In this document: positions 18,001 to 26,870 of the stretch, in pieces | Position numbering within the stretch: the first letter of the stretch is position 1 | Layout: the number at the start of each line of letters is the position of its first letter | From: Marinomonas sp. TW1 | GTDB taxonomy: Bacteria; Pseudomonadota; Gammaproteobacteria; Pseudomonadales; Marinomonadaceae | NCBI RefSeq assembly: GCF_001625355.1 | Contig: NZ_JSEE01000009.1 | Location: 124,001-188,000, forward strand | DNA length: 64,000 nt | Direction: 5' to 3' | Program-made: the position numbers and the translations under genes | Notes under the pieces: model-generated | The model's database searches: none | Seen by the model: only the letters and a program-made list of their open reading frames with translations | Told to the model about the DNA's origin: nothing

Positions 18001-21000
18001 TGGCAAGATAGATCGAACCGCATTACCAGACCCTGTGTCTGTGGGACGTGAAGGGTTAGCGCCTAAAGGCGAAAAAGAGATTTTACTGTGTCAGTTAGTT
18101 CAGCAAGTGTTAAATCTAGACAGGGTGTATGCTGACGATGACTTTTTTGCACTAGGTGGTGACAGCATAGTGGCAATGTCGCTCGGCAGCCTTGCTCGTA
18201 AAAATGGTTATTCGTTACGTGCAAAAGACGTATTTGAAAGCCGAATCATTAGTGTCATGGCTACATGTCTTTCTCCTTCGGATAACATAAAACGAAACCC
18301 GAGTATTCAGTCGGGTCCTGTGGCTGAATTGCCGATTTATCAGTGGATGAAAGGGGCAGGTGGATTAGACCTAGCGTATTTTCAGGCCGTTTGTTTCGCG
18401 TTACCTGATGCGATGACGCTAGTTGAATTTCAGCGGATTGTGGCTGAACTGGTCGCGGCTCATGGTATTTTGAGTTCACAAGTCAATTCGTCTTATTTAG
18501 ATGTAGGTATGGCAAATCAACATACTGTTTCTGTTCAGACGTTTGTCGATGATGGGCCCTTATCATTATTAACCGATCGTGCTTTTGAAGAGCTGATTGA
18601 CGCTCAATCTAAGGTAAAATCAACCCATGCGTTTCCTGCTATGCGTGCTGGCTATTTACAGTCTGGACAGCAGAAAGCCGCCATTATTGCTTTGCATCAT
18701 ACGATTGTTGATGGGGTATCGTGGCGGATTATGTTTTCAGAGCTATCCCTCCTTCTGAATAATCCTAATCATAAACTTCAGTCATGCCCAAATACATTAT
18801 TGGATTGGCAAGCAACCTTACAGAGACATGCTGACCGTTGGCAGTCTCAAAGCCAATATTGGCTAACGCAATTACAAGGTCAATCACTGTTTCCTAGGGA
18901 GGCATCAAGGGAGCGTGGACATCAACGAATAAGGTTAGACGAAACAGTTTCCGACTTGTTACTAGATGCTTTACCTAAGCAATATCGATGTCAACCTCAA
19001 GAAGCTCTGTTAAGTGCGTTGTATCTTGCTCTTGCTCAGCAATACCAAGTTACTGATATTCCGATCATGTTGGAGTCTCATGGGCGAGCCGATATCAGTG
19101 AGCTTGATCTGACACGAACTTTGGGGTGGTTTACGGCCGAATATCCTGTCCGTATGACAGGTAAAAAGACTTTATTGTCTAAGTTAAATACTTTTAAGAC
19201 AGAGGATGTACCTTTCGAAGCCGTTGTTCAATTAGTGCGTCGTACCTTGATCAATGTGCCAGATGAGGGGGTAGGATACGGTGTATTACGTTATTTAGAT
19301 GATGAATGGCGAAATGCATTTGCCCAACAAGAAAAGACATCGTCGCCACAAATTCTTTTTAATTATCTTGGCCGTTTTCAGCAAAATGATCTCTTACTAT
19401 TGCAAGGTGATCAATACTTTAAAGACACCTTTGAAGTGTATCAATCGGATCGATTGGCCTCTAATTATGCTTTGGAATTAAATGTTTTTATTGAGGAGAA
19501 GCAAGGCGTATCAACGTTGGTCGTTCATGTTGGGCACGACGTAAGGCAAATCAAACAGCAAGAAGTAGAAGCGTTATTGAATCGCTTGGCTGATGTTGTA
19601 AGGGAGATGACTTGTTTTGCTGAAAAACATCAAGCGATAGCAGCAGATACCTTAGTTGCAGAGGATTTGAAAGGTTTAGTACTAACAGAACAAAATCTTG
19701 ACAATCTCCGTAGCCAATATGGTGCTTTGCAAGCCGTATTGCCCGCATTGCCTTTGCAGGAAGGTTTACTGTTCCATGCTCAATTGGAGCAGGAAACGCA
19801 GGCAGAGGATGCCGGTTACAGTTCATTAGCACGGTTGTCTTTTTCGGGAGAAATGAATGCTGAACGCTTAAAAGAGTCTTTGGGAGCCGTGATCGAGAAG
19901 CATCCACAGCTTGGTGCCTTATTTGATTTTTCTCAAGGTGATACTGCGTTGCAGATTTTGCCTTGGCGTCGTCGTAGTGAGCGAAAAAATTGGTGGCCAC
20001 TACAAGTGGTGGATTTAAGAGATCAAGACATTGAATCTCAGTTAACTCAATTAAAAGCCATTGAGGAAAGCGAATTAAGTCGGGATTTTATGGCCTTTCA
20101 ATCGGCCGGTATTCCTTTACTGAATGCTGTTTTAGTGACGATGTCAGAGCGTCAGCATTATGTATTTTTGAATGCGCATCATTTGGTCGTAGATGGTTGG
20201 TCAACGCCGATTATGTTACGTGATTTGGTTACCGCATATGGTAGTGAAGGTATAGAGCTTACAACGGCATCGGTTCCTTATACATGGGTCGTTGAGCAAT
20301 TAATGACGCGAGACAAGCAGGCGATGCGAGTGGCCTGGAAAGAGGCCATGAAGGATGCATTACCGACATTGTTGTATGCAGAAACACCGCCATCGGACTT
20401 GGTGACAACGCATACATTAACATTGAAAAGTGCTGAATTTACTAAGCTGAAAGCGATATTCCAAAGTAAGGGGCTTACTTTAAACAGTGTTTTGCAAACC
20501 CTTTGGGCCAATGTGTTATTTACAATGACGGGTCGTTCTGATGTGGTGTTTGGTACCCCAATATCTGGACGTTTTAGTGATGTAATCGGCATTGAAGAAC
20601 ACATAGGTTTGTTCAGTAATACGGTTCCTGTTCGTGTTCAATTACAAGCAGAATTGACTCTATGGCAGCAAATGCTGCAGGTGCAAAATGAACAAGTCGC
20701 TTTATTGGAACACGACGGATTAGGCTTAGCTGAGATTCAGCGGTTAGGCGGACATAATAATTTGTTTGATACTTTGCTTGTGGTTGAAAACTTCCCTGAA
20801 CAGACGAGTTTGTTTAATACAAATTATCACGGATTATCGCTGAACGAGGTTTACAATCGAGGGTTTACGCATTACCCACTGACTGTTCTAGCATTGCCAA
20901 GTGAGCAATTGGATTTGCTGTTTGAATACCGAGGCGGTGACGAAATACAGACGCTCATGTCGCGATTTGACATGCTATTGAAATCGTTAGTGAAGGATGC

Positions 21001-23647
21001 TGCTGAGCAGCAGCACGCATTAGATTTGCGTTTGACAAGCGAAAAAAATGTCATTAAAAATTTGAATGATACATCTAAAATTTTGCCTCAAATGACCCTA
21101 AGAGATGCACTGATAAGGCAAGCTTTAGATGCCCCAGAAAGAGCATGTTTGTCCGATGAAAACGGTCAATTAAGCTATTTACAGGCGCGTTTTGAAGTCG
21201 TTATTTTAGCCCAAAAATTGCAATCATTAGGAGTGCAACCGGGTGATATTGTTGCCGTTGCCTTACCACGATCCGTGAAGTTGAGTCTGGCGTTATGGGC
21301 AATTATTGAAGTCGGGGCAGCCTATCTTCCTCTGGATACTGGCTATCCGGATGAGCGATTAAATTATATGTTAGGTGACGCCAAACCAAGCGCTTTAATT
21401 ACCCTCGAATCAGAAACGTCTCGTTTTGACAGTCAAGCGGCGCGCTATTTTTATGATGGGGATATCACCCCAGCGGAGGATTCTCGTGCCAAGCAAGCGA
21501 TTGCCGAATGGCAAGCGCCAGCATTGAGCAGTCATAACGCGGCGTATTTACTTTATACATCGGGCTCCACCGGTCGACCAAAAGGGGTTTTGGTGTCACA
21601 TCAAGCCATAGTAAACCGTATTCTCTGGATGCAGGATCAATATCCATTAGTAAGTGAGGATGTGGTTTTTCAAAAAACGCCTTGCAGTTTTGATGTGTCG
21701 GTTTGGGAGTTCTTCTGGAGCGCAATGGTCGGAGCAAAGTTGCATATGGCTCCACCAGATGCGCATCGAGATCCTAATCAACTTCAGCAGTTAATTTCAG
21801 ATCACAGGATCACAACACTTCATTTTGTGCCATCGATGTTGGCGGCGTTTGTTGCTTCATTGAGAGACTCCAGTGTTGATACTTGTCGTACATTAGTGCG
21901 CGTATTTTGCAGTGGCGAGGCACTACCTGTGGAATTGTCTAGGCAGTTTGAAGAGGTGGTTGGGTGTGAACTACATAATCTTTATGGGCCAACAGAAGCG
22001 GCGGTGGATGTGACCTACTACCCAGCCTATGGCGATGATTTGGCTCAGGTGAAGGGTGTTGGAGTACCTATTGGTTATCCTGTTTGGAATACCCAGCTAA
22101 GAATTTTAGATGACTTCTTACGACCTGTACCAATTGGTGTGGCGGGAGAACTGTATTTATGCGGTACCCAGCTGGCTGATGGTTATTGGCGTCGACCTGA
22201 GTTATGTGCCACACGGTTTGTCGCAGACCCATTAGGCGATGGGGATCGAATGTATCGAACAGGAGATGTGGTTCGCTGGTTAGATAATGGTGCAGTTGAG
22301 TATCTGGGACGCAGTGATGACCAGCTAAAAATTCGAGGACAACGCATTGAACTAGGTGAGATCGAGCAGGTTTTGTCATCTCAAGAGGGGGTTGACCAAT
22401 CCGTTGTGGTGGCAAAAGCGTGGGGGCACGATCGTGATGTGATGGGGGCTGACGCTCGTCAATTGATTGCCTATGTGACGAGTCTATCTGGTGAGTTAGA
22501 TACTTCTCAAATTCGAACTTTGATGAGTGAAGAATTGCCTACTCATATGGTACCAGTGTTGGTTATCCAATTGGATTCGATGCCGTTAAGCGCCAATGGT
22601 AAATTGGATCGTAAGTCATTGCCACTACCGTCAGATGTAGTGGATTCTAGCCAAGGTAGACAAATTAAATTAGGGATCGAAACGGACATAGCAAACGCTT
22701 TTTCTAAGGTGTTGGGGGTAACAAAGTTAACTGCCAGCGACGATTTTTTCAGTTTAGGTGGACATTCTATTTTAGCCGTACGCCTAGTTTCAGAGTTGCG
22801 TAGAACGCTCAAACTTAATGTGACGGTTGGGCAAGTGATGGTATCGCCAAGTATTGAAAAGCTCGCGCATGTTCTGGGAAATCAGAACTTGACTAGTAGT
22901 CGAGAATTGTCTGGTTTTGGAGCAGTGCTTCCTATTAAACAAGGCGATGGTACACCGATTTTCTGTATTCATTCTGCATCTGGCTTTGCTTGGCAGTACA
23001 CTGGTTTATTGCGTTATATTTCAGGGGGTTATCCTTTAATTGGATTGCAGTCACCACGTCCAGATGGTCCGATTGCCGCGCAACAAGATATGGAGGGCGT
23101 GATTGCTCAGCATTTAAGGGTGTTGAAAGAGCGTCAGCCAACAGGACCTTATCGACTCATTGGTTATTCGCTTGGTGGTGTCATTGCGCATGGTCTAGCC
23201 GTCCGTTTACAAGAAATGGGGGATGACGTTAGCTTCTTAGGTCTTTTGGATACCTATCCGCCAGATGAGCAAGATTGGTCAGGGTCGACAGAAACAGAAG
23301 CACAAGATGAAGTTGAGCGAGAAAAAGCGCAATTCATGGCGACGTCGGAAGAGATGCTAGATGAACAAATGGAGGTGGAACGCGATGCCATGTTTGCTGA
23401 TATTGTGAAGAATTATGCAGACTCAGTCACCTTACTTTCTAAGGCGAAATCACAGCGTTATCAAGGTAAAGCTGTCTTGTTTGTGGCGGATAAAACTGTG
23501 CCTGATGGTATGGATATTCAAGCAACTTGGGCGCCTTACCTGGATTCACTGGAAGAGCATCACGTTGATTTTGCTCATGAAGATATTTTATCGCCAGAGG
23601 CCTTGGTGGTGTTGGGTCCTTTATTTAATCAATTGATTTCAGAATAG
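15068..23647 (+). CDS. Two-module siderophore NRPS, C-A-T-E-C-A-T-TE
   Basis: The 2859-residue synthetase assembles a dihydroxybenzoyl dipeptide and joins copies of it. Domains in order: condensation (HHIMLDG near 152), adenylation 1 (YTSGSTGRAKG near 634, YYGPTENTVD near 779), carrier (LGGDSI near 1030), epimerase (HHTIVDGVSWRI near 1211, ESHGRADIS, FNYLGRF), condensation (HHLVVDGWS near 1703), adenylation 2 (YTSGSTGRPKG near 2163, LYGPTEAAVD near 2305), carrier (LGGHSI near 2564) and thioesterase (GYSLGG near 2698). The second pocket reads DVWHFSLVDK, the EntF serine code. The first reads DTDDYGYVDK; its two acidic residues point to a basic amino acid (Arg, Lys or Orn), which the epimerase makes D. 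Expected product: an oligoester of DHB-D-(basic)-L-Ser. Assignment of the first residue is inference. Confidence 0.95.
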   Translation: MKNNTAPSTNHPDMFNNESINLTDVQTGIWLADQISSQRNVFTIAHKVHIGGPIDEPCLMKSIEMGLKEADTINAIYREEEGIPAQTLNQRDFCIAPEWLDLSNADHCESTMDLLIQEDLEAELRLSSEKPLVRQILIKLSAQHYVWYQRFHHIMLDGFSFNMFTARVASIYQSLIDGKAVSDSPYRSFYEVVKEERQYKASDKYRLDGEFWQSYCADLPHVMSLSNTARSQTQVEKDGSTPQRLIRLNTRVRAEALQSCLSLSPFSKLTSADLALGLVSAYLIRISGQWRVPVGFPFMGRVGSVALNSLGPVVNVVPMIVDGHIDDSIFDLALRIKQDLKKIRKHQKYNGEQIARDLSRVGEALYGPTLNLRLFDYDLSFGEVSAKIEHLAAGPVEDLDFGMHFEKGDLCIEWVANDHKYDLAALQIHVDRFEQFAQHLLSSPSTRLNTLSALLSSEKADIQVWQSGVVVSPEQALDHPYSSLIECFYKNNRPALATTTALVVQGREVSFDELHLKIAQWMQVLADYGVVKGSCVGLALPRDERMVYAMFATMGLGAHYLPIDPTYPQERINWMLEDSAPQVLITSDGFGFKVPDIISVLSVDDDRFVQSLNQKDPSMAMFDLPSSSDVAYIMYTSGSTGRAKGVVISHLGLVNLALAHWLRDGKQLADKLTRVNAMLTASFSFDTSWDTLYWLCFGHTLHIVEDEVCKDPELIQYYCEKHKIHATDLPPSVLAQLFDIGATETGKHFPELVYVGGEAASSKVWEQARNHPELKVRNYYGPTENTVDSLGASVNDCEKVIIGRPIANTQAYILDSSLSPVAIGIPGELYVSGPGLAHGYLNQPSMTSTRFIANPFINGERMYRTGDLARWLENGLVEFIGRTDHQVQIRGHRVEPGEVEVALNSLHGVKSSIVIAKKQGNTHRLDAYVLVEQSFLSLSDSTDQPLENALMLSLSTQLPAYMVPATLTVLDSFPLNTNGKIDRTALPDPVSVGREGLAPKGEKEILLCQLVQQVLNLDRVYADDDFFALGGDSIVAMSLGSLARKNGYSLRAKDVFESRIISVMATCLSPSDNIKRNPSIQSGPVAELPIYQWMKGAGGLDLAYFQAVCFALPDAMTLVEFQRIVAELVAAHGILSSQVNSSYLDVGMANQHTVSVQTFVDDGPLSLLTDRAFEELIDAQSKVKSTHAFPAMRAGYLQSGQQKAAIIALHHTIVDGVSWRIMFSELSLLLNNPNHKLQSCPNTLLDWQATLQRHADRWQSQSQYWLTQLQGQSLFPREASRERGHQRIRLDETVSDLLLDALPKQYRCQPQEALLSALYLALAQQYQVTDIPIMLESHGRADISELDLTRTLGWFTAEYPVRMTGKKTLLSKLNTFKTEDVPFEAVVQLVRRTLINVPDEGVGYGVLRYLDDEWRNAFAQQEKTSSPQILFNYLGRFQQNDLLLLQGDQYFKDTFEVYQSDRLASNYALELNVFIEEKQGVSTLVVHVGHDVRQIKQQEVEALLNRLADVVREMTCFAEKHQAIAADTLVAEDLKGLVLTEQNLDNLRSQYGALQAVLPALPLQEGLLFHAQLEQETQAEDAGYSSLARLSFSGEMNAERLKESLGAVIEKHPQLGALFDFSQGDTALQILPWRRRSERKNWWPLQVVDLRDQDIESQLTQLKAIEESELSRDFMAFQSAGIPLLNAVLVTMSERQHYVFLNAHHLVVDGWSTPIMLRDLVTAYGSEGIELTTASVPYTWVVEQLMTRDKQAMRVAWKEAMKDALPTLLYAETPPSDLVTTHTLTLKSAEFTKLKAIFQSKGLTLNSVLQTLWANVLFTMTGRSDVVFGTPISGRFSDVIGIEEHIGLFSNTVPVRVQLQAELTLWQQMLQVQNEQVALLEHDGLGLAEIQRLGGHNNLFDTLLVVENFPEQTSLFNTNYHGLSLNEVYNRGFTHYPLTVLALPSEQLDLLFEYRGGDEIQTLMSRFDMLLKSLVKDAAEQQHALDLRLTSEKNVIKNLNDTSKILPQMTLRDALIRQALDAPERACLSDENGQLSYLQARFEVVILAQKLQSLGVQPGDIVAVALPRSVKLSLALWAIIEVGAAYLPLDTGYPDERLNYMLGDAKPSALITLESETSRFDSQAARYFYDGDITPAEDSRAKQAIAEWQAPALSSHNAAYLLYTSGSTGRPKGVLVSHQAIVNRILWMQDQYPLVSEDVVFQKTPCSFDVSVWEFFWSAMVGAKLHMAPPDAHRDPNQLQQLISDHRITTLHFVPSMLAAFVASLRDSSVDTCRTLVRVFCSGEALPVELSRQFEEVVGCELHNLYGPTEAAVDVTYYPAYGDDLAQVKGVGVPIGYPVWNTQLRILDDFLRPVPIGVAGELYLCGTQLADGYWRRPELCATRFVADPLGDGDRMYRTGDVVRWLDNGAVEYLGRSDDQLKIRGQRIELGEIEQVLSSQEGVDQSVVVAKAWGHDRDVMGADARQLIAYVTSLSGELDTSQIRTLMSEELPTHMVPVLVIQLDSMPLSANGKLDRKSLPLPSDVVDSSQGRQIKLGIETDIANAFSKVLGVTKLTASDDFFSLGGHSILAVRLVSELRRTLKLNVTVGQVMVSPSIEKLAHVLGNQNLTSSRELSGFGAVLPIKQGDGTPIFCIHSASGFAWQYTGLLRYISGGYPLIGLQSPRPDGPIAAQQDMEGVIAQHLRVLKERQPTGPYRLIGYSLGGVIAHGLAVRLQEMGDDVSFLGLLDTYPPDEQDWSGSTETEAQDEVEREKAQFMATSEEMLDEQMEVERDAMFADIVKNYADSVTLLSKAKSQRYQGKAVLFVADKTVPDGMDIQATWAPYLDSLEEHHVDFAHEDILSPEALVVLGPLFNQLISE

Positions 23648-23724
23648 CGTCTTAGAATCGCTTATTGGTAATCGTCTGTGCGCGGCTGTTGTCGCGCCAT
23701 ATTTAATCTTTTTAAAGAGTTATT

Positions 23725-25014
23725 ATGTCAAAATCAAATATCATGTTGGACTTTAGCTTGCTGAAAACCAACGCCAATTTTCGCGCTATCTTCATTGCTC
23801 GTTTGATGTCTGTATTGGGCATTGGCATGTTAAATGTTGCGGTGCCTGTGCAAATATACGAATTAACTGGGTCCAGTTTACAAGTCGGTTTTGCCGTGGC
23901 GTTAGATGGCATCGGTATGTTTATTGGTCTGATGTTGGGTGGGGTGTTAGCCGATAGAATGGATCGTAAGTGGTTAATATTGTTTTCCCGTTCCATTTGT
24001 GGGGTTGGTTTTGTGCTGCTCGCGGCGAATGCGTACTTGTCTGAACCAAGTCTTTGGGCGGTGTATGCGATCTCTCTTTGGGATGGCTTTTTCAGTGCGA
24101 TCGGTATGACGGCATTAATGGCGTCGATACCGCATTTGGTTGGACGGGAAAATCTGCCCACAGCCGGTGCATTGAGTATGTTGATTGTGCGTATCGGTTC
24201 GGTGATATCGCCAGCGGTGGCCGGTGTGGTGATTGTGTCGTTTGGGGTGACATGGAACTACACGTTAGCGGCCATTGGGACCTTCTGCACCTTGATTACC
24301 CTGGTCACTTTGCCAAACATGAAGCCGCAACAAGGCGGTCCTCAAGAGCATCCGATGAGATCCTTAGTGGATGGTTTTCGGTTTGTGTTTACGCACAAAG
24401 TCATTCGCGCCGTAGTGGCATTAGGCACATTGGAAGCGGTCACGAAATCCATTCGCATCTTATTTCCTGCTTTGGCGGCCACGGCATTTGGCGGTGGGGC
24501 GTTTGAAGTGGGTCTTATGTATGCCGCGGTGCCCGTTGGATCGACATTAGGTGCGCTGACCAGTGGTTGGGTTCGTTATACAGCACGACCGGGCGTGGTG
24601 ATGCTGGTCACGGCATTCTTATCATTTTTCTGTGTTGCTGCCTTGGGCTTTATGGGTCATCTGATATGGATGTTGTTGGCGTTAGCGGTATTCGGTTACC
24701 TCGGTTCGATCGGAGGCTTATTGCAATATACGATTGTCCAAGGCCATACCCCAGATCATATGCTAGGTCGCATTGGCAGTTTCTGGACGGCACAAGATGT
24801 GGTGGGCGATTCCGCTGGCGCACTTGGCATTGGGGTAATTGTAAAAGTACTCTCGCCCGTCATGGGATTGGTGGCGCTTGGTTTTGGGTGCGCGGCGGCC
24901 ACTCTATTGCTAGGGGCTGGTGTGCGTTCGTTGCGGGACACCAAGTTGATTGATGCAAACTTATTTCCGGCAGAGGAGTCAAGCGAGAGTTCTTCCAAGA
25001 GCGTTGCTGCGTAA
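23725..25014 (+). CDS. entS: EntS-type siderophore exporter
   Basis: This 429-residue MFS protein with about twelve helices aligns closely with E. coli EntS: LLKTNANFRAIFIARLMSV, VQVGF...GLMLGGVLADRMDRK, LWDGFFSAIGMTALMA, LVGRENLPTAGALSMLIVRIGSVISP and LLQYTIVQGHTPDHMLGRIGSFWTAQDVVGD. It should export the finished siderophore across the inner membrane. It lies 77 bases after the NRPS in the same direction and is probably co-transcribed. The C-terminal tail (PAEESSESSSKSVAA) is low-complexity. A bidirectional terminator follows. Confidence 0.93.
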   Translation: MSKSNIMLDFSLLKTNANFRAIFIARLMSVLGIGMLNVAVPVQIYELTGSSLQVGFAVALDGIGMFIGLMLGGVLADRMDRKWLILFSRSICGVGFVLLAANAYLSEPSLWAVYAISLWDGFFSAIGMTALMASIPHLVGRENLPTAGALSMLIVRIGSVISPAVAGVVIVSFGVTWNYTLAAIGTFCTLITLVTLPNMKPQQGGPQEHPMRSLVDGFRFVFTHKVIRAVVALGTLEAVTKSIRILFPALAATAFGGGAFEVGLMYAAVPVGSTLGALTSGWVRYTARPGVVMLVTAFLSFFCVAALGFMGHLIWMLLALAVFGYLGSIGGLLQYTIVQGHTPDHMLGRIGSFWTAQDVVGDSAGALGIGVIVKVLSPVMGLVALGFGCAAATLLLGAGVRSLRDTKLIDANLFPAEESSESSSKSVAA

Positions 25015-25037
25015 TCCGTATTGGATCACAGAAAACG

Positions 25038-25072
25038 AAAAAATGGCGGGGTCTTGTGACCGCGCCATTTTT
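25038..25072. terminator. Bidirectional terminator between entS and fepC
   Basis: AAAAATGGCG pairs with CGCCATTTTT, with a further GGTC/GACC stem inside. A and T runs on either side allow it to serve both convergent operons. Confidence 0.88.
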
Positions 25073-25081
25073 ATTCAAGTG

Positions 25082-25882
25082 TTAACATTGGCGGCTTTTC
25101 GGTATGACCAAAGGTGTACCAGAAATAGGGTCTTCTATAATCAGACAAGGTAAACCAAATACCGATTCAATTAAGTCCTCAGTGACGATCTCGTTTGGCT
25201 TGCCCGTGGCGACAATATGGCCATCTTTCATGGCTATGAGATTATCGGCATAGCGACAGGCGTGGTTCAGGTCATGTAATACGGCCACCATGGTATGGCC
25301 ATTCTTTTGGTTTAAATCCTGAAATAAATCCAGTAATTCCATTTGGTGAGCAATGTCTAAGTAAGTGGTAGGCTCGTCTAACAAAAGCACAGGCGTTTGC
25401 TGTGCTAACGCCATGGCCACCCATACACGCTGTCTCTGTCCGCCAGAAAGCTGGTCTACATGATGTTGAGCAAAGTCGGTAATGTGTGTCGCCGCCATGG
25501 CCGCGTCGACGGCGTTTTGGTCTTCTTCACGCCAAGGTTGGAACCATTTTTGATGAGGGAAGCGGCCCCGTGAAACCAAATCCATCACCTTAATACCGTC
25601 TGGGGCAATGGCGCTTTGCGGCAACAGTCCTAACTGTTTGGCGACGTCTTTTGTGGTTTGTTCGTGGATGTTGCGACCATTTAACAATACCTTGCCCGAT
25701 TCTGGTACCAATAAGCGGCTCATGGCACGCAATAAGGTAGATTTACCACAGCCATTTGGGCCGACAATCACACTGAATTTGCCTTCCGGAATCTGTACGG
25801 ATAAATCTTTGGCAATGATGGTTTGATCGTAGCTAAGAGTGACGGACTCAGCCGCTAATAAAGTGGATGAATTCAGGCTCAT
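25082..25882 (-). CDS. fepC: Ferric siderophore ABC transporter ATPase
   Basis: The 266-residue ATPase has Walker A GPNGCGKST, signature LSGGQRQR, Walker B VLLLDEPTTYLD and switch histidine in VAVLHDLNHACRYAD, in the form typical of FepC. The ATG at 25882 overlaps the fepG stop (ATGA) and gives the usual family N-terminus, so the longer frame to 25972 is rejected. It is the last gene of the leftward fepB-D-G-C operon and powers ferric siderophore uptake through FepD/FepG. Confidence 0.92.
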   Translation of the reverse strand: MSLNSSTLLAAESVTLSYDQTIIAKDLSVQIPEGKFSVIVGPNGCGKSTLLRAMSRLLVPESGKVLLNGRNIHEQTTKDVAKQLGLLPQSAIAPDGIKVMDLVSRGRFPHQKWFQPWREEDQNAVDAAMAATHITDFAQHHVDQLSGGQRQRVWVAMALAQQTPVLLLDEPTTYLDIAHQMELLDLFQDLNQKNGHTMVAVLHDLNHACRYADNLIAMKDGHIVATGKPNEIVTEDLIESVFGLPCLIIEDPISGTPLVIPKSRQC

Positions 25883-26868
25883 AGTCTTCCTTCTCGTACA
25901 ATTAAATAAACCAAATAGAGGCCGCCTAAACTGATGGTGACGAGACCAACAGGAAGGGTGATGCCTTGCCAAGCATGTTGCGCTAAGAAGTCTGCCGCCA
26001 GTAATAGCATGGCACCAACCAATGCGGATGCGGTAAGTGAAATGGACGCATTATTCTCCAAACGACGAGCGATTTGTGGTGCGGCCAGAGAGATAAAGGC
26101 AATGGGGCCGGTAATCGCGGTCGCCACAGCGGTCAGTGATACACCGACAAACATGAGCGCTAAGCGGCTCTTGTTCACAGAAACCCCGAGAGCGGCGGCG
26201 GTGTCGTCTCCCATTTCCAGTAATTTCATACGACTGTTCATCGCCAGAGCAACACACATCAGCAATATTAATAAGATGGCGGCGGGTAAAATCCTAGACC
26301 AGGTCATACCGTTCAGCGAGCCCGCACTCCAAAGTGCGGCGGTCATGGCGGTTTCAAGGGACACGGATAAGGATAACCACTGATTAAAAGCGGTTAGAGT
26401 CGCGCTGATAGCAATACCAACAATAATCAGACGAAAGCCGGAATGACCGTCTCGATAAGCAAACAAATAGACTAAAAGGGCGGCGCAGAGTCCCCCCAAA
26501 ATGGCTCCTAAAACGCTCATCCAATAGACATTACCAAACCAAGCAATAGAGAGTAGAACGCCAGTAAAGGCACCGACATTAAAGCCCGTAATATCAGGAC
26601 TACCTAATGGATTGCGAACCAAGGATTGGAAGACCGCGCCGCTGACACCCAAGCCTGCCCCAATAATTAAAGCCCCTAAGGCCCGAGACGCTCGCCATTG
26701 CCAGACGACAATGGATTGGTATGGGCTGGCTTCTCCGGTGAGCAATTGCCAGATGCCTGTCATACCTTGAGCGACTTGTTGGCCTGTAAACAAGGTCGCC
26801 ACTAGAACCACCAGTGTCAAAATAAATGCGACAGGAACGAGAGAAGGTTTGTACTGACGTGGCATCAT
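25879..26868 (-). CDS. fepG: Ferric siderophore permease, FepG type
   Basis: The 329-residue FecCD-family protein has about nine to ten helices, with GLGVSGAVFQSLVRNPLGSPDITGFNVGAFTG and the coupling segment GPIAFISLAAPQIARRL. It is 2 bases downstream of the other permease gene and overlaps fepC by 4 bases. With FepD it should form the heterodimeric inner-membrane channel for the ferric siderophore. Confidence 0.9.
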   Translation of the reverse strand: MMPRQYKPSLVPVAFILTLVVLVATLFTGQQVAQGMTGIWQLLTGEASPYQSIVVWQWRASRALGALIIGAGLGVSGAVFQSLVRNPLGSPDITGFNVGAFTGVLLSIAWFGNVYWMSVLGAILGGLCAALLVYLFAYRDGHSGFRLIIVGIAISATLTAFNQWLSLSVSLETAMTAALWSAGSLNGMTWSRILPAAILLILLMCVALAMNSRMKLLEMGDDTAAALGVSVNKSRLALMFVGVSLTAVATAITGPIAFISLAAPQIARRLENNASISLTASALVGAMLLLAADFLAQHAWQGITLPVGLVTISLGGLYLVYLIVREGRL

Positions 26869-26870
26869 AA

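Noticed and set aside
18300-19620. Third condensation domain in the NRPS
   Set aside because: The HHTIVDGVSWRI, ESHGRADIS and FNYLGRF motifs are those of an epimerase.
15709-23141. Minus-strand open frames of 60-150 codons inside the NRPS gene
   Set aside because: They have no ribosome binding sites or recognisable products and are shadows of the coding frame.
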